From assembly GCF_964340395.1 (NCBI RefSeq), contig NC_135549.1, forward strand, positions 25,817,342 to 25,881,341: DNA of 64,000 bases, written 5' to 3'. This DNA comes from Glandiceps talaboti (taxonomy: Eukaryota > Hemichordata > Enteropneusta > Spengelidae). The notes beneath the pieces were generated by a model. That model made no database searches, was not told the DNA's origin, and worked only from the letters and a program-made list of their open reading frames with translations. A program made the translations under genes and the position numbers. Of this stretch, positions 44,390 to 56,044 are shown in pieces; within the stretch, counting starts at the first letter, position 1, and each line of letters starts with the position of its first letter.

Positions 44390-44735
44390 GCCATCTTGTT
44401 GCTAGGTAAATTTACTTACATTTCTGGAATCCCTGTTGTTATCTTTGCAATATATGTGATAATTTGGCTGTTTCCATGGGGCGTGGTCTTGTTGCTAGAC
44501 ATATTTACATACACTTTTTGAATGTTTGTTCGCTTGTCTAAGAATCCCTGTTGTTATCTGTGAGAAATACACCAGTGTTTCGCTGTTCCTATGGGCGTGG
44601 TCATGGTTGCTAGGGATATTTGCACACATGTTTGAATGTATACTCACCTGCCTACCAGATGATGTGGTTATTTGGCAAAAATATACTGCCACGTGATTGT
44701 TGCTAAGGGCGTGGTCACGGTTGCTAGGGCCAATT
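44390..44735. repeat. Diverged tandem repeat of about 115 bp (GGGCGTGGTC..GGTTGCTAGG)
   Basis: Three clear units at about 44478, 44594 and 44707, and a weaker one at 44395, carry the GGGCGTGGTC-x-x-GGTTGCTAG core. Two reverse-complement units lie at 63.3-63.5 kb. Confidence 0.75.
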
Positions 44736-44759
44736 GTTTGTTTGTTTGTTTTAGAAAGA

Positions 44760-47700
44760 TAAAACGTATTCGTTTATTTATACCAGAACGGATCCCGGAA
44801 GTCAGTACAAAGATGGCAGTATTCACACTTCAGTTTTTTTTTGCTTTTCAAGGAGATAAAGTCGAATTACGCTCAGATAAATGTGTATGATCGGAGAGTC
44901 TGTGCGTGTAGTATCCCTATACATTTCAACTGTACGTTGACAGAGGTGATGTTTATTAATGTTGTTAGTACTTGGTTTGACATATAAAAAAACACCATGT
45001 ATTCTTTGTGAACGCAGTTGTTTTCTCAGAAATTTAGCGCGCCCAGAGGGTTGCTTTTTCCAACCAATAAATACATCACATATTCATGAAAGCATAATTG
45101 GTTATTTATTATAGTAAAAAAAAGTCAAATCTTTATACAGTAAGTAATAAACTAACCCTTATATATAATAGTTACTCACTTTTGTTCAATAAATATGTGA
45201 CAGATCTCGACAGGGGAAACCTGTCGGTTACGTTACCTCATAACCCGAATTTCCAAAATTAAAGCAAGCGTTACTGTTCTTTCTGGTTTTTGTGCTGGCT
45301 ATGCTACACGGTTATGGCCACCTCACGCCGGTTTGCCGCAATTTCGTTGTACGACGTACTGTCATGTGTACGAAACCGGAAATGCCACCCTTTTATCAGA
45401 CTAACCAGATGAAGTTCTGTTTCACTTCTATTATGTAAAAATGAAACTGAGAATACAAGTTCTTATACTAATGGATGCATTGACTAAATAAATATAAAAT
45501 ATGAGACAAAGGTGATAATCACGATGAAAAGAATATATTTCCCCTTCGAAACTACCCTACTTTGTGAAAATGACATCATATTGGCCAGATTCCACGATAG
45601 CGATAAATGCTGTTTTAGCCACACAAGAAATTTGGGTATACTAGATTTATATTTCTGCTCTGGAAATACCTGAACAGCACCTATGCGGTATAGGTGTATA
45701 TCGAATTCTGCGTTAACAATACGTACATGAACACATATGCTACGAGCTAAGGCCAAATAAAAAAAAGTTTTGGGTTCTCACAAATTTGAGAAAAATAATA
45801 ATAAAATCGCGAAAATCATGAAGTCTCGCGAGAAATAGTGGGTGCGGAAACTGACAGCAACATATATAAAAAGACACTCTAAAACTATTCTTCCAGTCTG
45901 TAATAGCTGTACATCTGATAGGAAGAAATAAACAACACAGAGACCATTTGAAAAATAGTGGAAAACCTGAACTAGACACTCACACATGAAAAAAAAAATA
46001 TAATAAAATAAAATAAAAAATCTACCAACCCCACCTATTTTAAAATTGAATGTAATCGGAACCACACAATTTTTTACGCCTTATATTCTTTTAAAAACCC
46101 TTTTTTCAGTATAATATTTCCAGCTGACAGCAACACATCACATCTTTCGGTGAATTGTAAAGCAAGCCTGGATGGTATTATAATGATTCCAATACAATTA
46201 GTGATCTAACTGAAAGAGATTAAAAGGTTGGGTAGCATTTGTGCAATCACAGCTGGAAACCTAATATTTAAAGAATTAAAACATTACATATACAGACACA
46301 GACTAGACACACAGACACAGACACAGACACAGACACAGACACAGACACAGACACAGACACAGCCACAGCCACAGACACAGACACACAGACACATATTGTG
46401 ATCGTCCAGGCTTTTTTGGATTACACGGTTGTCTGTGGAGGTACTGAAAAGTGTCAGTTGGTTTAGTATAAGTTTTGATATCCAATCTTTTAGTTTATTT
46501 GAATCTCTGACCTTTTTGTATTGAAGTCCTTGCGGAGAAAATTAGCTTTACTACCATGACTTAGAGAGGAACTGTCTTATAAAATTTAGACTTGTTGAAA
46601 TGTATCAACAATCACACAACCTATATTGCCGGTCAAGCAAAACATTGACATGCGAAACAGAAAAGTTGGAGTCGGCCATATCAAAAAGATAACACCACGC
46701 CCAGTGTCTGACGCTAGAATTACACGAGTTCGCGAACTATTGCACGATTAACCGTAACGTCTGAATACATCCAAGATATTCTACGTGAGATACCCCAGGT
46801 CATAAATGTCTGCTTCTACACAAGTCATCCAAGTTGAGTACCCCCCCCCCACCCCACAAGCAAAAACATTTTCTTTTAATATTCTCCTTAGTTGCTTTGA
46901 TTTCGACTGCTCGAAATGAAACTGACATGACACTTGGAAACTTAAATTGCATTATTCCAAAACAACGACTTGTATGGTATTCACATGAAATTTACATACT
47001 GATCATGACCATTCCATATCGCCATTAAATGAAGTACTTTTGGGGTTTTTTTGCTTTGTTACTATGGTAACTAGATTTGCTATACAGATTGATTCTATGT
47101 CGTTTTGGAAGCATACGCACGATAGGTCAGCAGTATCACCAGAGCTAGACGGCGATTGATGGGGTCAAAGCACTAGATCAATCATTTGATTGTTTGTGTG
47201 CGTTTTCTAAAACCATTGATGTCTTATCGATGCTAAAACCATGTTTGTCATTACAAGATAACAACAATGATGATTATTAGAAACCGTACGACTGATCGTG
47301 GAGAAAAAAAGTGAAAAAGCTACTTCTCGTATTTAAAAATGGGGCTACGACCGTATGACCAGTTGTAGAGAATCGACAGTGAAAAAAGATACTTCTTCTT
47401 CACTGGGTCATGACCGTGCGACTGGTCGTGCACAGTAATGGAACCCCCGGCCATTACATATCCCTGTATCAGTATAGTAACGTCCTGCCAATTTAAAATT
47501 ACTGAATTTATAGTTTGTTTTTCAGTAGATGTATTCAACCAAAAATAGATTATGTTTCAGCTGTCTCGCCATCTATAGTATGTCACTAGTCACACTAACT
47601 CTATTGAGTGTTTACGTATCGTAAAGCCTACAGTTCAAATTGCAACAAATCATACAAGTTGTATAAAAACTATCTACATTGTCTCCCCATGAGAGAAGTA

Positions 47701-48000
47701 TCCATGGTATAATTAATAAAATTTCAATTAGGGTTTCTACCCAAAATCAATAAATACATCTAGTAGCGTAGCTTTTGGGCCTCACAGTGTGTGCAATGCC
47801 GGTTTTTATCATGTGGCTAGGTACGTATACTGCATGCCGTGTTCAGTGGATCAACAGGTACTGATATAAGTTATTTCCTATTTCATAGTGACCACACTCC
47901 GGAATATAACACTAGCAATTTCCTTGCATGAAATTGGTTCAACAATGCGAGAATGAGATATAAGGTGCGAGATCAATATATTTCAAATCAATGTAGGATG
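44760..48000. other. No gene seen
   Basis: AT-rich, mostly unique sequence. It contains a CAGACA microsatellite (46296-46394) and three short imperfect units around CGACTGGTCGTG at 47,280-47,440. No exon with both splice signals and coding character was found. Confidence 0.5.
46296..46394. repeat. CAGACA microsatellite
   Basis: Hexanucleotide CAGACA array with two CAGCCA variants. Confidence 0.95.
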
Positions 48001-48269
48001 AAAAATTAAATTCTTTTACTTTTGGGGTGTATTTTAGTCTAGTTCTCATCCTACAGAAACGATTTTACTTTTTAATGGGTCTGTTTGTACCCCTAAATGT
48101 ATGCATATTCATAGTATTACTACATACTGATTTAAAATTGGATGGACATTTTTCATTTTGGCCAATTAAGTTAGGGGGACTAAATGTATTTAGCTTTTTA
48201 TCCTACATTGAACTATTGACACCCCTAATGTGTAAATTTATCATACACAATTATGTACTGACAGAACTA

Positions 48270-48770
48270 TCCCTTAGTACCCATGTGTTCCAGTATTATG
48301 AAATATCATGTGAATTGTGTCCAATAATGTTGTAATTTGGAAGGGGGGGGGGTCATAATTATGAATATTATGGCCACTTTGGCTTTGGGAGATATACATA
48401 AACTCTACACATGAATAGTTCAGTTGATTTATCATACGTATGAACTGACAGAAATATACCTTGGTGCCTGTGTGTTCCAATATTATACAATGTTAAGTGA
48501 TTTTTGTTCAAAATGTTGAAATTTTGATGGGGTGGGGGTAACATTTCTACTGGTATTTTAAAGCTAGCATACACACAATGAGTTTTGTTGTATGATTATG
48601 AAGAGTCATTGGTACATTATACATATGTGCAAAGTTAAACAAGTTCATTTTAATTTTTGTCAAAATTCAACAATATTTCATTAAAAAATTCTGTCAAAAA
48701 TGTCTAAATTTAGATAGGGTGTGGGGTTACAATTTTAATTCTAGAATTTAAACGGACATGGTGACCCCAC
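48270..48770. repeat. Diverged tandem repeat, about 190-bp period
   Basis: Three units share GTGTTCCA-TATTAT, a TGTTCAAAATGTTGAAATTT-like block and a G-rich GGGGTGGGGGT step at about 48345, 48533 and 48720. Confidence 0.55.
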
Positions 48771-49498
48771 TATTATTTTGTCATTGATAAATAGCTGGAA
48801 TAGTATATTGTACACATACAGCATATAAAAATAATCTATCACGGACTTTTATCCTTTTTTGCAGTTTTCTTACATTTTTCTCTACAAATCGTAAAGCAGC
48901 TGGGGATAAAATAACAACATTTTATGAAATAATGAAAAGAAATTACAAACAAATATGCCTGGATATAATACACATTGCACTTAAATATGTAAGTTCATTA
49001 AGTGCTCCAGGGATAACCTTTAACTGTCAAAAATTGTGATGTAGTTTAATTGTTATAAATCTACTTATTTTGACCCAAAGAAATATGTGTAGATACAAGA
49101 AACTGTCATTGTTATTATCTTGAAAACAAAGGCGGTGACATAGTATTTTCTTTGCATTTTTTACATATTCAGATATCACTGCTTAGGTACGCAAAGTATA
49201 AGAAAAATCTATCGACTTTTTGAATTTGACACCCCCCCCCCCTTAATATAATCCGACGTCTGTACAAACCTGAAGCGCCCTCTGGTGTCTAACTAGGCAT
49301 CAGTGTTAAGCGGCCCATTGACCAAATTAGCATAATATTAACATAATCATGATGGACAACCTAACAACTTGGATGCGCCATCATGCATGTGAAGTGGAAC
49401 TCTGAACTGTAAAACCGTTTTCAGAAGGCCATAATTATTACAAATTGTAAGGATACTTAAAATAACTAAATCGATCTTGAATGAAAAGAGTCAATGTT

Positions 49499-49504
49499 TT
49501 TATT
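49499..49504 (-). terminator. Polyadenylation signal AATAAA for the SAP-like gene
   Basis: AATAAA on the minus strand, about 295 nt after the stop codon and directly past the minisatellite. Confidence 0.5.
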
Positions 49505-49541
49505 AGGAGTATGTATACAGTTCTCAAGTTCAACCCAAGAT

Positions 49542-49807
49542 CCAGTCCTTCTCCCACCTCTGATCTTGTCACAACTGAGCCAGCCCTTCTCCCACCTCTG
49601 ATCTTGTCACAACTGAGCCAGTCCTTCTCCCACCTCTGATCTTGTCACAACTGAGCCAGTCCTTCTCCCACCTCTGATCTTGTCACAACTGAGCCAGCCC
49701 TTCTCCCACCTCTGATCTTGTCACAACTGAGCCAGTCCTTCTCCCACCTCTGATCTTGTCACAACTGAGCCAGTCCTTCTCCCACCTCTGATCTTGTCAC
49801 AACTGTT
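49542..49807. repeat. 38-bp minisatellite, seven copies
   Basis: Units start at 49542, 49580, 49618, 49656, 49694, 49732 and 49770. A T/C variant (CCAGTCC or CCAGCCC) follows the order T C T T C T T, so a 114-bp triplet has been duplicated. The block forms the 3' UTR of the minus-strand SAP-like gene. Confidence 0.97.
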
Positions 49808-50191
49808 GACACAGATGGAATTCAGATGGAATTTTACTCACTCCAAAGTCACTGTCTCTACTGTCACTGTCAATACTATCACCAAGATCACAGATTACCA
49901 CATTAATATCACGTGCACTGTCACTCTCAGCACAATTTCTTACTGGTCGCAGCTTTGCCTTATCAACATTGGATTTCCTGAGGCAATCTGCCACAATGGC
50001 CTTGACCTTACCTCTCTTCTTGCCCTTATTACTGAAATTGTGATGTTTTAAGTATTTCTCAAGTTCTTTAACTTTCAATTTTGAAAGTGTGTCATTTAGT
50101 GTAAGGGAAATCCAATCATACATTTCATAGGTGGAAGGCTTTTTCTTCCTTCTTTCTTTGGCTCTGATTGTTGCTGACTGTTTAAGTTCTT
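49797..50191 (-). CDS. Last exon of a SAP-like domain protein
   Basis: After a TTTTGCATTTAG acceptor the minus strand is open for 131 codons to a TGA stop. The sequence has a basic stretch (RAKERRKKKPS), then a predicted SAP-type helix-extended-helix (LSKLKVKELEKYLKHHNF ... KVKAIVADCLRK), then a Ser/Asp-rich tail. SAP domains bind DNA or RNA, usually in the nucleus, and the assignment rests on pattern only. Entry is in phase 1. An ATG in good context with a strong GTAAGT donor at about 50,722 exits in phase 0, so at least one intermediate exon would be needed. The stop and 3' UTR fall in the 38-bp minisatellite, and AATAAA follows. It could also be transposon-derived. Confidence 0.45.
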
Positions 50192-50719
50192 CTAAATGCA
50201 AAACACACATAAAAAACATGCCCCTCAAACACTGCTAATTTCTGTGATGTTTCAGTTATTGCAGCACTATTGCCACTCAGCATTTCACATTGGTAAACTT
50301 TCTGGTGAAAAATGCTCTTACTTTATGTATATCCGCCATCAGATGATAAGACACTTCACAAATAGTAATGCTATTTCTGTAGAGTCTATACGTTTGTATA
50401 TAAAGTGGTTATCGCCAAGGTTAACAGCGTAGCAATAAATACTACCTTGTTTGATTGTTTGTGGTTTTATCATGCTCAACAAAGTTTATTTTATACAATT
50501 TGACGTCTTACCGTCTTATTTATTACATACTGAAGATGTGCAAAAGTCCATATTTGTTACCTTGACACTTTCAAGAAACAGCTATTTGACTAAGTGTGTG
50601 TTCTACATATCATGGATTTTTGTTTGTCTTTGAAGTACCGGGGTCAAATCGTATGCTTTATTTACTTTATTAACTGTACTCCAAAGTAAGTCTATCCAAG
50701 TAAAGGAAGACTTACCCGA

Positions 50720-50732
50720 TCCATGGTGGACT
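50720..50732 (-). CDS. Possible first coding exon (ATG GAT CGG) upstream of the SAP-like exon
   Basis: CCACCATGGATCGG|GTAAGT on the minus strand is an excellent start context followed by a consensus donor. It does not join the SAP-like exon in phase, so the link is unproven. Confidence 0.2.
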
Positions 50733-51543
50733 TTTAGAGATATTATAGTGTTCACTGTGACCTGATAGACCACTTTGAACAATTTAGAAAATCACGGAGA
50801 AATCAGTTTTATAAATGTTGAAGAGACTTTCGGAATGCGACACTGAATAGAATCAAGGAAACAATTCAAGTTGCAGCTACTTTAACCATGTTAACGGTAA
50901 ATAAGAATCATGATTTTCTTGAGTGGATGTGACATAGGAGTGTTAACTGCTTTCGCATTTTTCTACATATATATACTTATATTGTCAACAGAATTTAATT
51001 CCAATTAATATTTTCATTAAATCTATAAAAGGTTGAATCAGAAATTTATAATATTTTTTTTATATAGTATACTTTTATGCATACTTTATTTTCACAAATC
51101 TTTGTTGTTATTTGTCATATTTATTTATAATTTCTACCATGTCTTGAATTTCTGCAATTTTATAAATGACATACAGTTTGGCCCATTTTAAAATTGCCAG
51201 ACATAACATGGTCAGATCTCAGAGATGTGTGATATACACAGATGATGTAATCTGTACTAGTAAAGTGTTGTACATTAATGTTTACAACTCAAGAAAAAAT
51301 ACAGTACTGCTTATAATCCTTGGTTGTAACTGCAGTCAGAAGTGCCATATTGAAACAGTTTGTGTATTGGCAGAAAAAAACCTTGAGGGTGTATCTGTAT
51401 AAAAACAGTAGAAAAGAGAACTTATGTAAAATATTTCTACTACATCATTTGTTTATTATACTTGCAGAAAATTTGACAGTAAATAAAAGTTACATATATA
51501 TGTATATATATTTATATTTGTATATATATGTATTTGGTTATGT

Positions 51544-51587
51544 TTATACATACATACATACATACATACATACATACATACATACGT

Positions 51588-51619
<32 letters not shown>

Positions 51620-51646
51620 CATACATACATACATACATACATACGT

Positions 51647-51678
<32 letters not shown>

Positions 51679-51741
51679 CATACATACATACATACATACA
51701 TACATACATACATACATACGTTTTACATACATACATACATA
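51544..51741. repeat. CATA microsatellite with CGTTTTA interruptions
   Basis: CATA array interrupted three times by CGTTTTA (about 51585, 51644 and 51719), which shows that larger segments have been duplicated. Confidence 0.95.
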
Positions 51742-51742
51742 C

Positions 51743-51744
<2 letters not shown>

Positions 51745-51812
<68 letters not shown>
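51745..51812. repeat. TA microsatellite, left of the palindrome
   Basis: Pure AT dinucleotide array abutting the left arm of the palindrome. Confidence 0.97.
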
Positions 51813-51815
<3 letters not shown>

Positions 51816-51964
51816 CAAAGTAAGTTGGTTGGAACTTGAGGTGCTTAGTTGTAACTCCGAGTTTCACGCTCAATGCGTTCATCAGTTGTCTGATGAACGC
51901 ATTGAGCGTGAAACTCGGAGTTACAACTAAGCACCTCAAGTTCCAACCAACTTACTTTGATTAT
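51811..51964. mobile_element. Perfect palindrome of two 75-bp arms, probably from a hammerhead-bearing retroelement
   Basis: 51811-51885 and 51890-51964 are exact reverse complements separated by TTGT. The unit is not low-complexity. It is framed by TA microsatellites at 51745-51812 and 52022-52105, with 57 bp of other sequence on the right. Because it contains a hammerhead ribozyme and sits in a microsatellite, it is best explained as two head-to-head ends of a Penelope-like element or retrozyme. Confidence 0.75.
51884..51928 (+). ncRNA. Hammerhead ribozyme (type I, very short stem III)
   Basis: All invariant parts are present in order. Stem I 5' strand is AGTTGT (51884-51889). Core CTGATGA is 51890-51896. 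Stem II is ACGC / GCGT with loop ATTGA (51897-51909). GAAA is 51910-51913. Stem III is ACT / AGT with a 3-nt loop. U16.1 and H17 (U) are at 51921-51922. Stem I 3' strand is ACAACT (51923-51928), which pairs perfectly with the 5' strand. Predicted cleavage is after 51922. Three-base-pair stem III variants are known from Penelope-like elements and animal satellite hammerheads, where two copies can act as a dimer. The inverted copy on the minus strand keeps the core but its stem I (AGACAA against ACAACT) does not pair. Confidence 0.8.
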
Positions 51965-52019
51965 TCCCGCCCTGCTTACCCAAGCATCGAGCACTTTATT
52001 CTACGAGTTTGATACTATT

Positions 52020-52021
<2 letters not shown>

Positions 52022-52105
<84 letters not shown>
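52022..52105. repeat. TA microsatellite, right of the palindrome
   Basis: Pure TA array of about 84 bp. Confidence 0.97.
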
Positions 52106-52108
<3 letters not shown>

Positions 52109-52427
52109 TCGCCTTCAGAGTTAATATAAATGTATATTTAGCCAAAGCCAGACTTTTGCCTTACTTACTTTACTTTTATTTAAATTGTTTTTTCACTGCG
52201 AATCCGCAGACGCATTATAATTCTCTCCGATGCTAAAGTATGACCAATTGAGAACTTCCCAACCTCGAAAATCCGAGGTTAGTTAATATGCTAAGCTGTT
52301 AGAAATGTGTTAATTGGCCTCATCATCTATATCAACAGAAATAAAGAAGTGTCGGGTATTTGCATAATCTTCTTTTCCATCTTTTCATTGTATGCATGGT
52401 GCGCTCAGACCACTATAGAAAGAGGTT

Positions 52428-52540
52428 GTCTTGCTGCTAGACGTTCGGGCTTCTCCCGACGAAGTTCGCTGTGACGGCGAACGCCCATCCTTGTCGTATT
52501 GTAAATTCGGAATAACACCTGAGGTCTAGCAGCTAGACTA
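52428..52540. mobile_element. MITE family 3 (GTCT..GCTGCTAGA ends), copy 1
   Basis: The left end TTGCTGCTAGACGTTCGG and the right end TCTAGCAGCTAGAC form inverted ends around 113 bp. It shares the interior GCGAACGAAGTTCGC-like hairpin and TGTCGTATTGTA block with the copy at 53.0 kb. No target duplication is recognisable. Confidence 0.65.
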
Positions 52541-52991
52541 GGACATGAGTAGCTGTGGCCAGATTCATAGGAAGTATTTATAGTAGGAGCACAGAAACTT
52601 CAAAGGCTTATTTATTCTTTATTGTTTAGTATAATGTCGTAGCGTTATTTTACAAATTGTGACGCGAACTTGGCCGCTTTATAATGAACACGCAGGACAA
52701 TAGCCACCTTAGCTCTGAAATATGATTTGAGAACTCTCTGTCAGCAGTTGTGTCGCAGTTCTCTGAGTGCACATTTCCAAACTTTGACCCGTCTTTTTTA
52801 CACCTGACCCCATGAAGACGCGACATTACACAAATATCCATTATCGGATAAAATCTGATTTTAGACTCTAGGTTAGATGCTTGCTCTGATTCACTTTTTA
52901 TGATATTATCCTATAAAAAGTACTCTGTACGTGCGAAGAGTAATATTAGAGTCTAAAATTCGATTTTGTTGGCGTCTGTCAAATCGCTACC

Positions 52992-53153
52992 TAATCTTGC
53001 TGCTAGATGTTCGTGCTTTCTTTCGATACTAATTACTATAAGCGAACGAAGTTCGCAGTGAGGGCTTGCCTTGGATGTTCCATCCTCGATAGCGATGTTC
53101 GGTCGTGTGTCGTATTGTATCGGAAGAACATCCGAGGTCTAGCAGATAGACTA
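52992..53153. mobile_element. MITE family 3, copy 2, with 9-bp target duplication
   Basis: ATCGCTACC occurs directly on both sides (52983-52991 and 53154-53162). The ends TAATCTTGCTGCTAGATG and CTAGCAGATAGACTA are inverted. A 9-bp duplication suggests a Mutator-like origin. Confidence 0.75.
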
Positions 53154-53995
53154 ATCGCTACCATGAAAAGAGGCCAATGGTTTGCGTGATGTTGAAAATA
53201 AAACATCCATATGATTATTATATTGAAACGGCTTAGTGAATACACACAACTAGCACTATAAACGGAGATGTGTTCCAACTCAGACTCAGACCACTAATGA
53301 ATATTTTCAGTGATCTGAGGTTACACAGACAAGGAACACAAAATTGCAGTCCCGTGCTTTTAAGTTTTATAATGTTTTGCACTCGCAAATCCGTGATCAA
53401 AGAATGTACACTTGCTATTGGATCCAGGATGAATAAAGTTTAAACGTTGTAAACCTTTCTCGAATATATTCTGACAGTGATGTTGAATTTGAAGGAAAAT
53501 TCTGTTTGACAATAGAATAGACTAGCCAAGATTACTGACTACATAGCTCTTCAATGTAAGTGTGAGCAGTGAAGTGAAAACAGCTAGTGTACTTCCCGTT
53601 TCTCGGACAAGGCAACATTATATCGCCCTTCACATGCTATTGTTTGTAATTGATAAAACAAAAGGCGTTCTATGGAATATCATATCCCTTCGTCGCTAAA
53701 ATTAACAGAGACGAGAAAATGACGGAAATGCAAGTTATCGAACATTCAGGACAAACACCTTTTTCAGTTAGAAAAACTTCCCTTTTTGAAATGGAGATTA
53801 GTCCCCAGCATCATTTTCACAAACCTGCGAAGAGGCCTTGATTGACACAACATTGTACAGTCATGGACACAGTCTATCTGAGAGACATTCCTTACTGTTC
53901 ACAAATACAGACATTTCTACTAGGCTACATCCATTTCGTAGGGTCTATGATCCATCTCAGACCGGTTGACCACTAGTGGTCTGAGGGTCCATGTC

Positions 53996-54524
53996 GCCCT
54001 GCTTGCATACGGAGTAAGTCGCCTACAAAGAGACAGTTGTGAAACCTGGGCTTACCTGAAATGCTAGTATAGTAGTAACTAAAGATTTAACGCATCTGTG
54101 TTCAAATATCAGCAATAAATCGACTATTTAGTAATTTTACCTCGCCTTGGCTACAAAAGTACTAGTCCCAGTCCGGAGGACCAGAAATCCCGAAATCACA
54201 AGTTCAATCGTAAAATTTATGCCCAAGCGGACGCCCGATCAAATGTGGCGGAGTTTGTAAGGCGGGACTTTGAAATCAGTCGGAACTGGAAAAGTTCCGA
54301 TTTCGACACCTTTTGTGATCGTACCAGCGACTACTATCGTCAAAAAGATGTAAAATGAGTACATATTCGACCGATTGCTAATATTTGATAGCTTTATAAA
54401 AAAAATTATATGTAATTATTTTGTTGTTGGTGCGAAAGTATTTTGTTTTCGCACTCGCTATAGGTCGGTTACTTTTCGTAGGACGGTGTTGAGCGAAACG
54501 CGTGCACCGTCTGCAAGCAGGACT
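53996..54524. mobile_element. MITE family 2, full-length copy
   Basis: It begins CCCTGCTTGCATACGGAGTA and ends TGCACCGTCTGCAAGCAGGAC, which are inverted ends. The roughly 530-bp interior matches the rearranged copy at 40.8 kb over most of its length. Confidence 0.75.
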
Positions 54525-55406
54525 GTGAGCCATGGTACAACATCTGAGCACAGACAAGGAACACAGTTTCTTGTCTGTGATGTGAGGTACAACTACTGAC
54601 CATTATCGGATTGAGAGGTGTCAACGAGTTCCAGCAAGATGCTTAGTTTAGACAAACAAGTTTTATTTACACATAGCCCCAAAGCATAGGCTGGTGGCGT
54701 TATTCACCATATGGGTACAGGTGTAAGAAGGTGCTAAAAGGTGTTACTTTTAGCATCGGCAGAATTGTAATGGCCTCCCCCTCCCCCGCCATAAACAACA
54801 ACAGCTCCCTTAAGCCGTTTTACACTTGATAGCGCACGAACAATACAGTATCTGTTCCCAGTTGTCAGTTCATTACGTGTTACATGCATCTTCAGTGCAC
54901 ACGATATGTATTAACCATCTTGTTCGATGTAAGATAATACGTTTGCAATTTTTGCTGTATCAAATTACTTTCATTGTGTAATGTGATTACACTCACAGAA
55001 ATGGACGTCTCGTCGTATGAGGGCGCTATTCATTACAATATTTTCATTCTCTAAGTTACACGTATTTTAGCTAAACACGGAAATGTGTATGCAAAAAAAA
55101 ACATGAGAAATTCATACTGTAAGTCTCTGCACCATGCACCATATTTTCGTAAAAGACAATTCGTATGAATATACAGAAACAGCAGCTGACAGCGACAAAA
55201 TTACGTAATCGGTAGGTCAGATTATCACCACGACATGAACCATCTGTGCACTATCGAATTACGGGCAAACGAAATAATGATAAGCACATTCATCGACGTT
55301 CGTAGGAGGAAGAATAGCAGACATCTTGTACTGAATTATGTGTACTTTTTGACTTCGTGACAACGTACCAAAGAGTAGTCACTTGACAACTGAGAAAATA
55401 ACGTTT

Positions 55407-55508
55407 ATGAAAGGAAGGGGGAAAACACTGCCATCAGGAAATGAATACATTCGTGTACGTAGCTATCAATCAGTCTTTGGAGAGATTCGTAGTGTAACAC
55501 GTACACCG
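55407..55508 (+). CDS. Candidate exon 1 of a small plus-strand gene
   Basis: An ATG opens 34 codons (MKGRGKTLPSGNEYIRVRSY and then QSVFGEIRSVTRTP) and ends at a GTATGT donor in phase 0. An in-frame stop lies 19 codons upstream. The composition looks coding, but no family was recognised. Confidence 0.33.
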
Positions 55509-55552
55509 GTATGTTTCCTTTCTCTTTCTATTTATATTTATATGATATACTA

Positions 55553-55642
55553 GTCCTGCTTGCATACGGAGTAAGTCGTCCCTTCCTTCTTGTTTAGGGT
55601 CATGTCAGTAACAAAGACCCGTGCACCGTCTGCAAGCAAGAC
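55553..55642. mobile_element. MITE family 2, 90-bp minimal copy
   Basis: Both family ends are intact (GTCCTGCTTGCATACGGAGT and CCGTCTGCAAGCAAGAC) and are flanked by TA on each side, so the target duplication is TA. Only about 40 bp of interior remain. Confidence 0.8.
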
Positions 55643-55675
55643 TAATATGTTATACGTACTTTATATTGTGTATAG

Positions 55676-55763
55676 GTAATCATATGCCACGTACGTATTC
55701 CCAGAGTGTCACATGGGGAACAAATGCGTGTATACTGCCTTAGACTACAAACAAGTCCGGAAG
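55676..55763 (+). CDS. Candidate exon 2 of the same gene
   Basis: The acceptor TTTATATTGTGTATAG joins in phase 0, and VIICHVRIPRVSHGEQMRVY then CLRLQTSPE follows. The donor AAG|GTAGGT is in phase 1. The 167-bp intron is more than half MITE (55553-55642). No further exon was identified with confidence; a possible terminal piece near 56,210-56,280 would require a different donor. Confidence 0.3.
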
Positions 55764-56001
55764 GTAGGTCGGAGATCCCTTATACAAATTTGTATGAAAT
55801 TTTTAAAAACGTATAGTACTGTACCAGTTTAGAATTCTAGATTAGGTAGTAGACTACTGAAACGTTCACTGCAGGACAACGTTTAATACAAAATTGTAAT
55901 ATTGTCAATGGCGATGAGTTCGTTTACGGACAGACCACCAGTGCAAGGCAGTAGTTGACCCCACTTGTTTTATCTGAATTATGAATATTATGGGTGGGTG
56001 G

Positions 56002-56004
<3 letters not shown>

Positions 56005-56044
<40 letters not shown>

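Noticed and set aside
49542-49807. CRISPR-like array
   Set aside because: Units are directly adjacent with no spacers and the context is a eukaryotic 3' UTR.
50196-50432. Plus-strand frame opposite the SAP-like exon
   Set aside because: No splice or coding support; a shadow frame.
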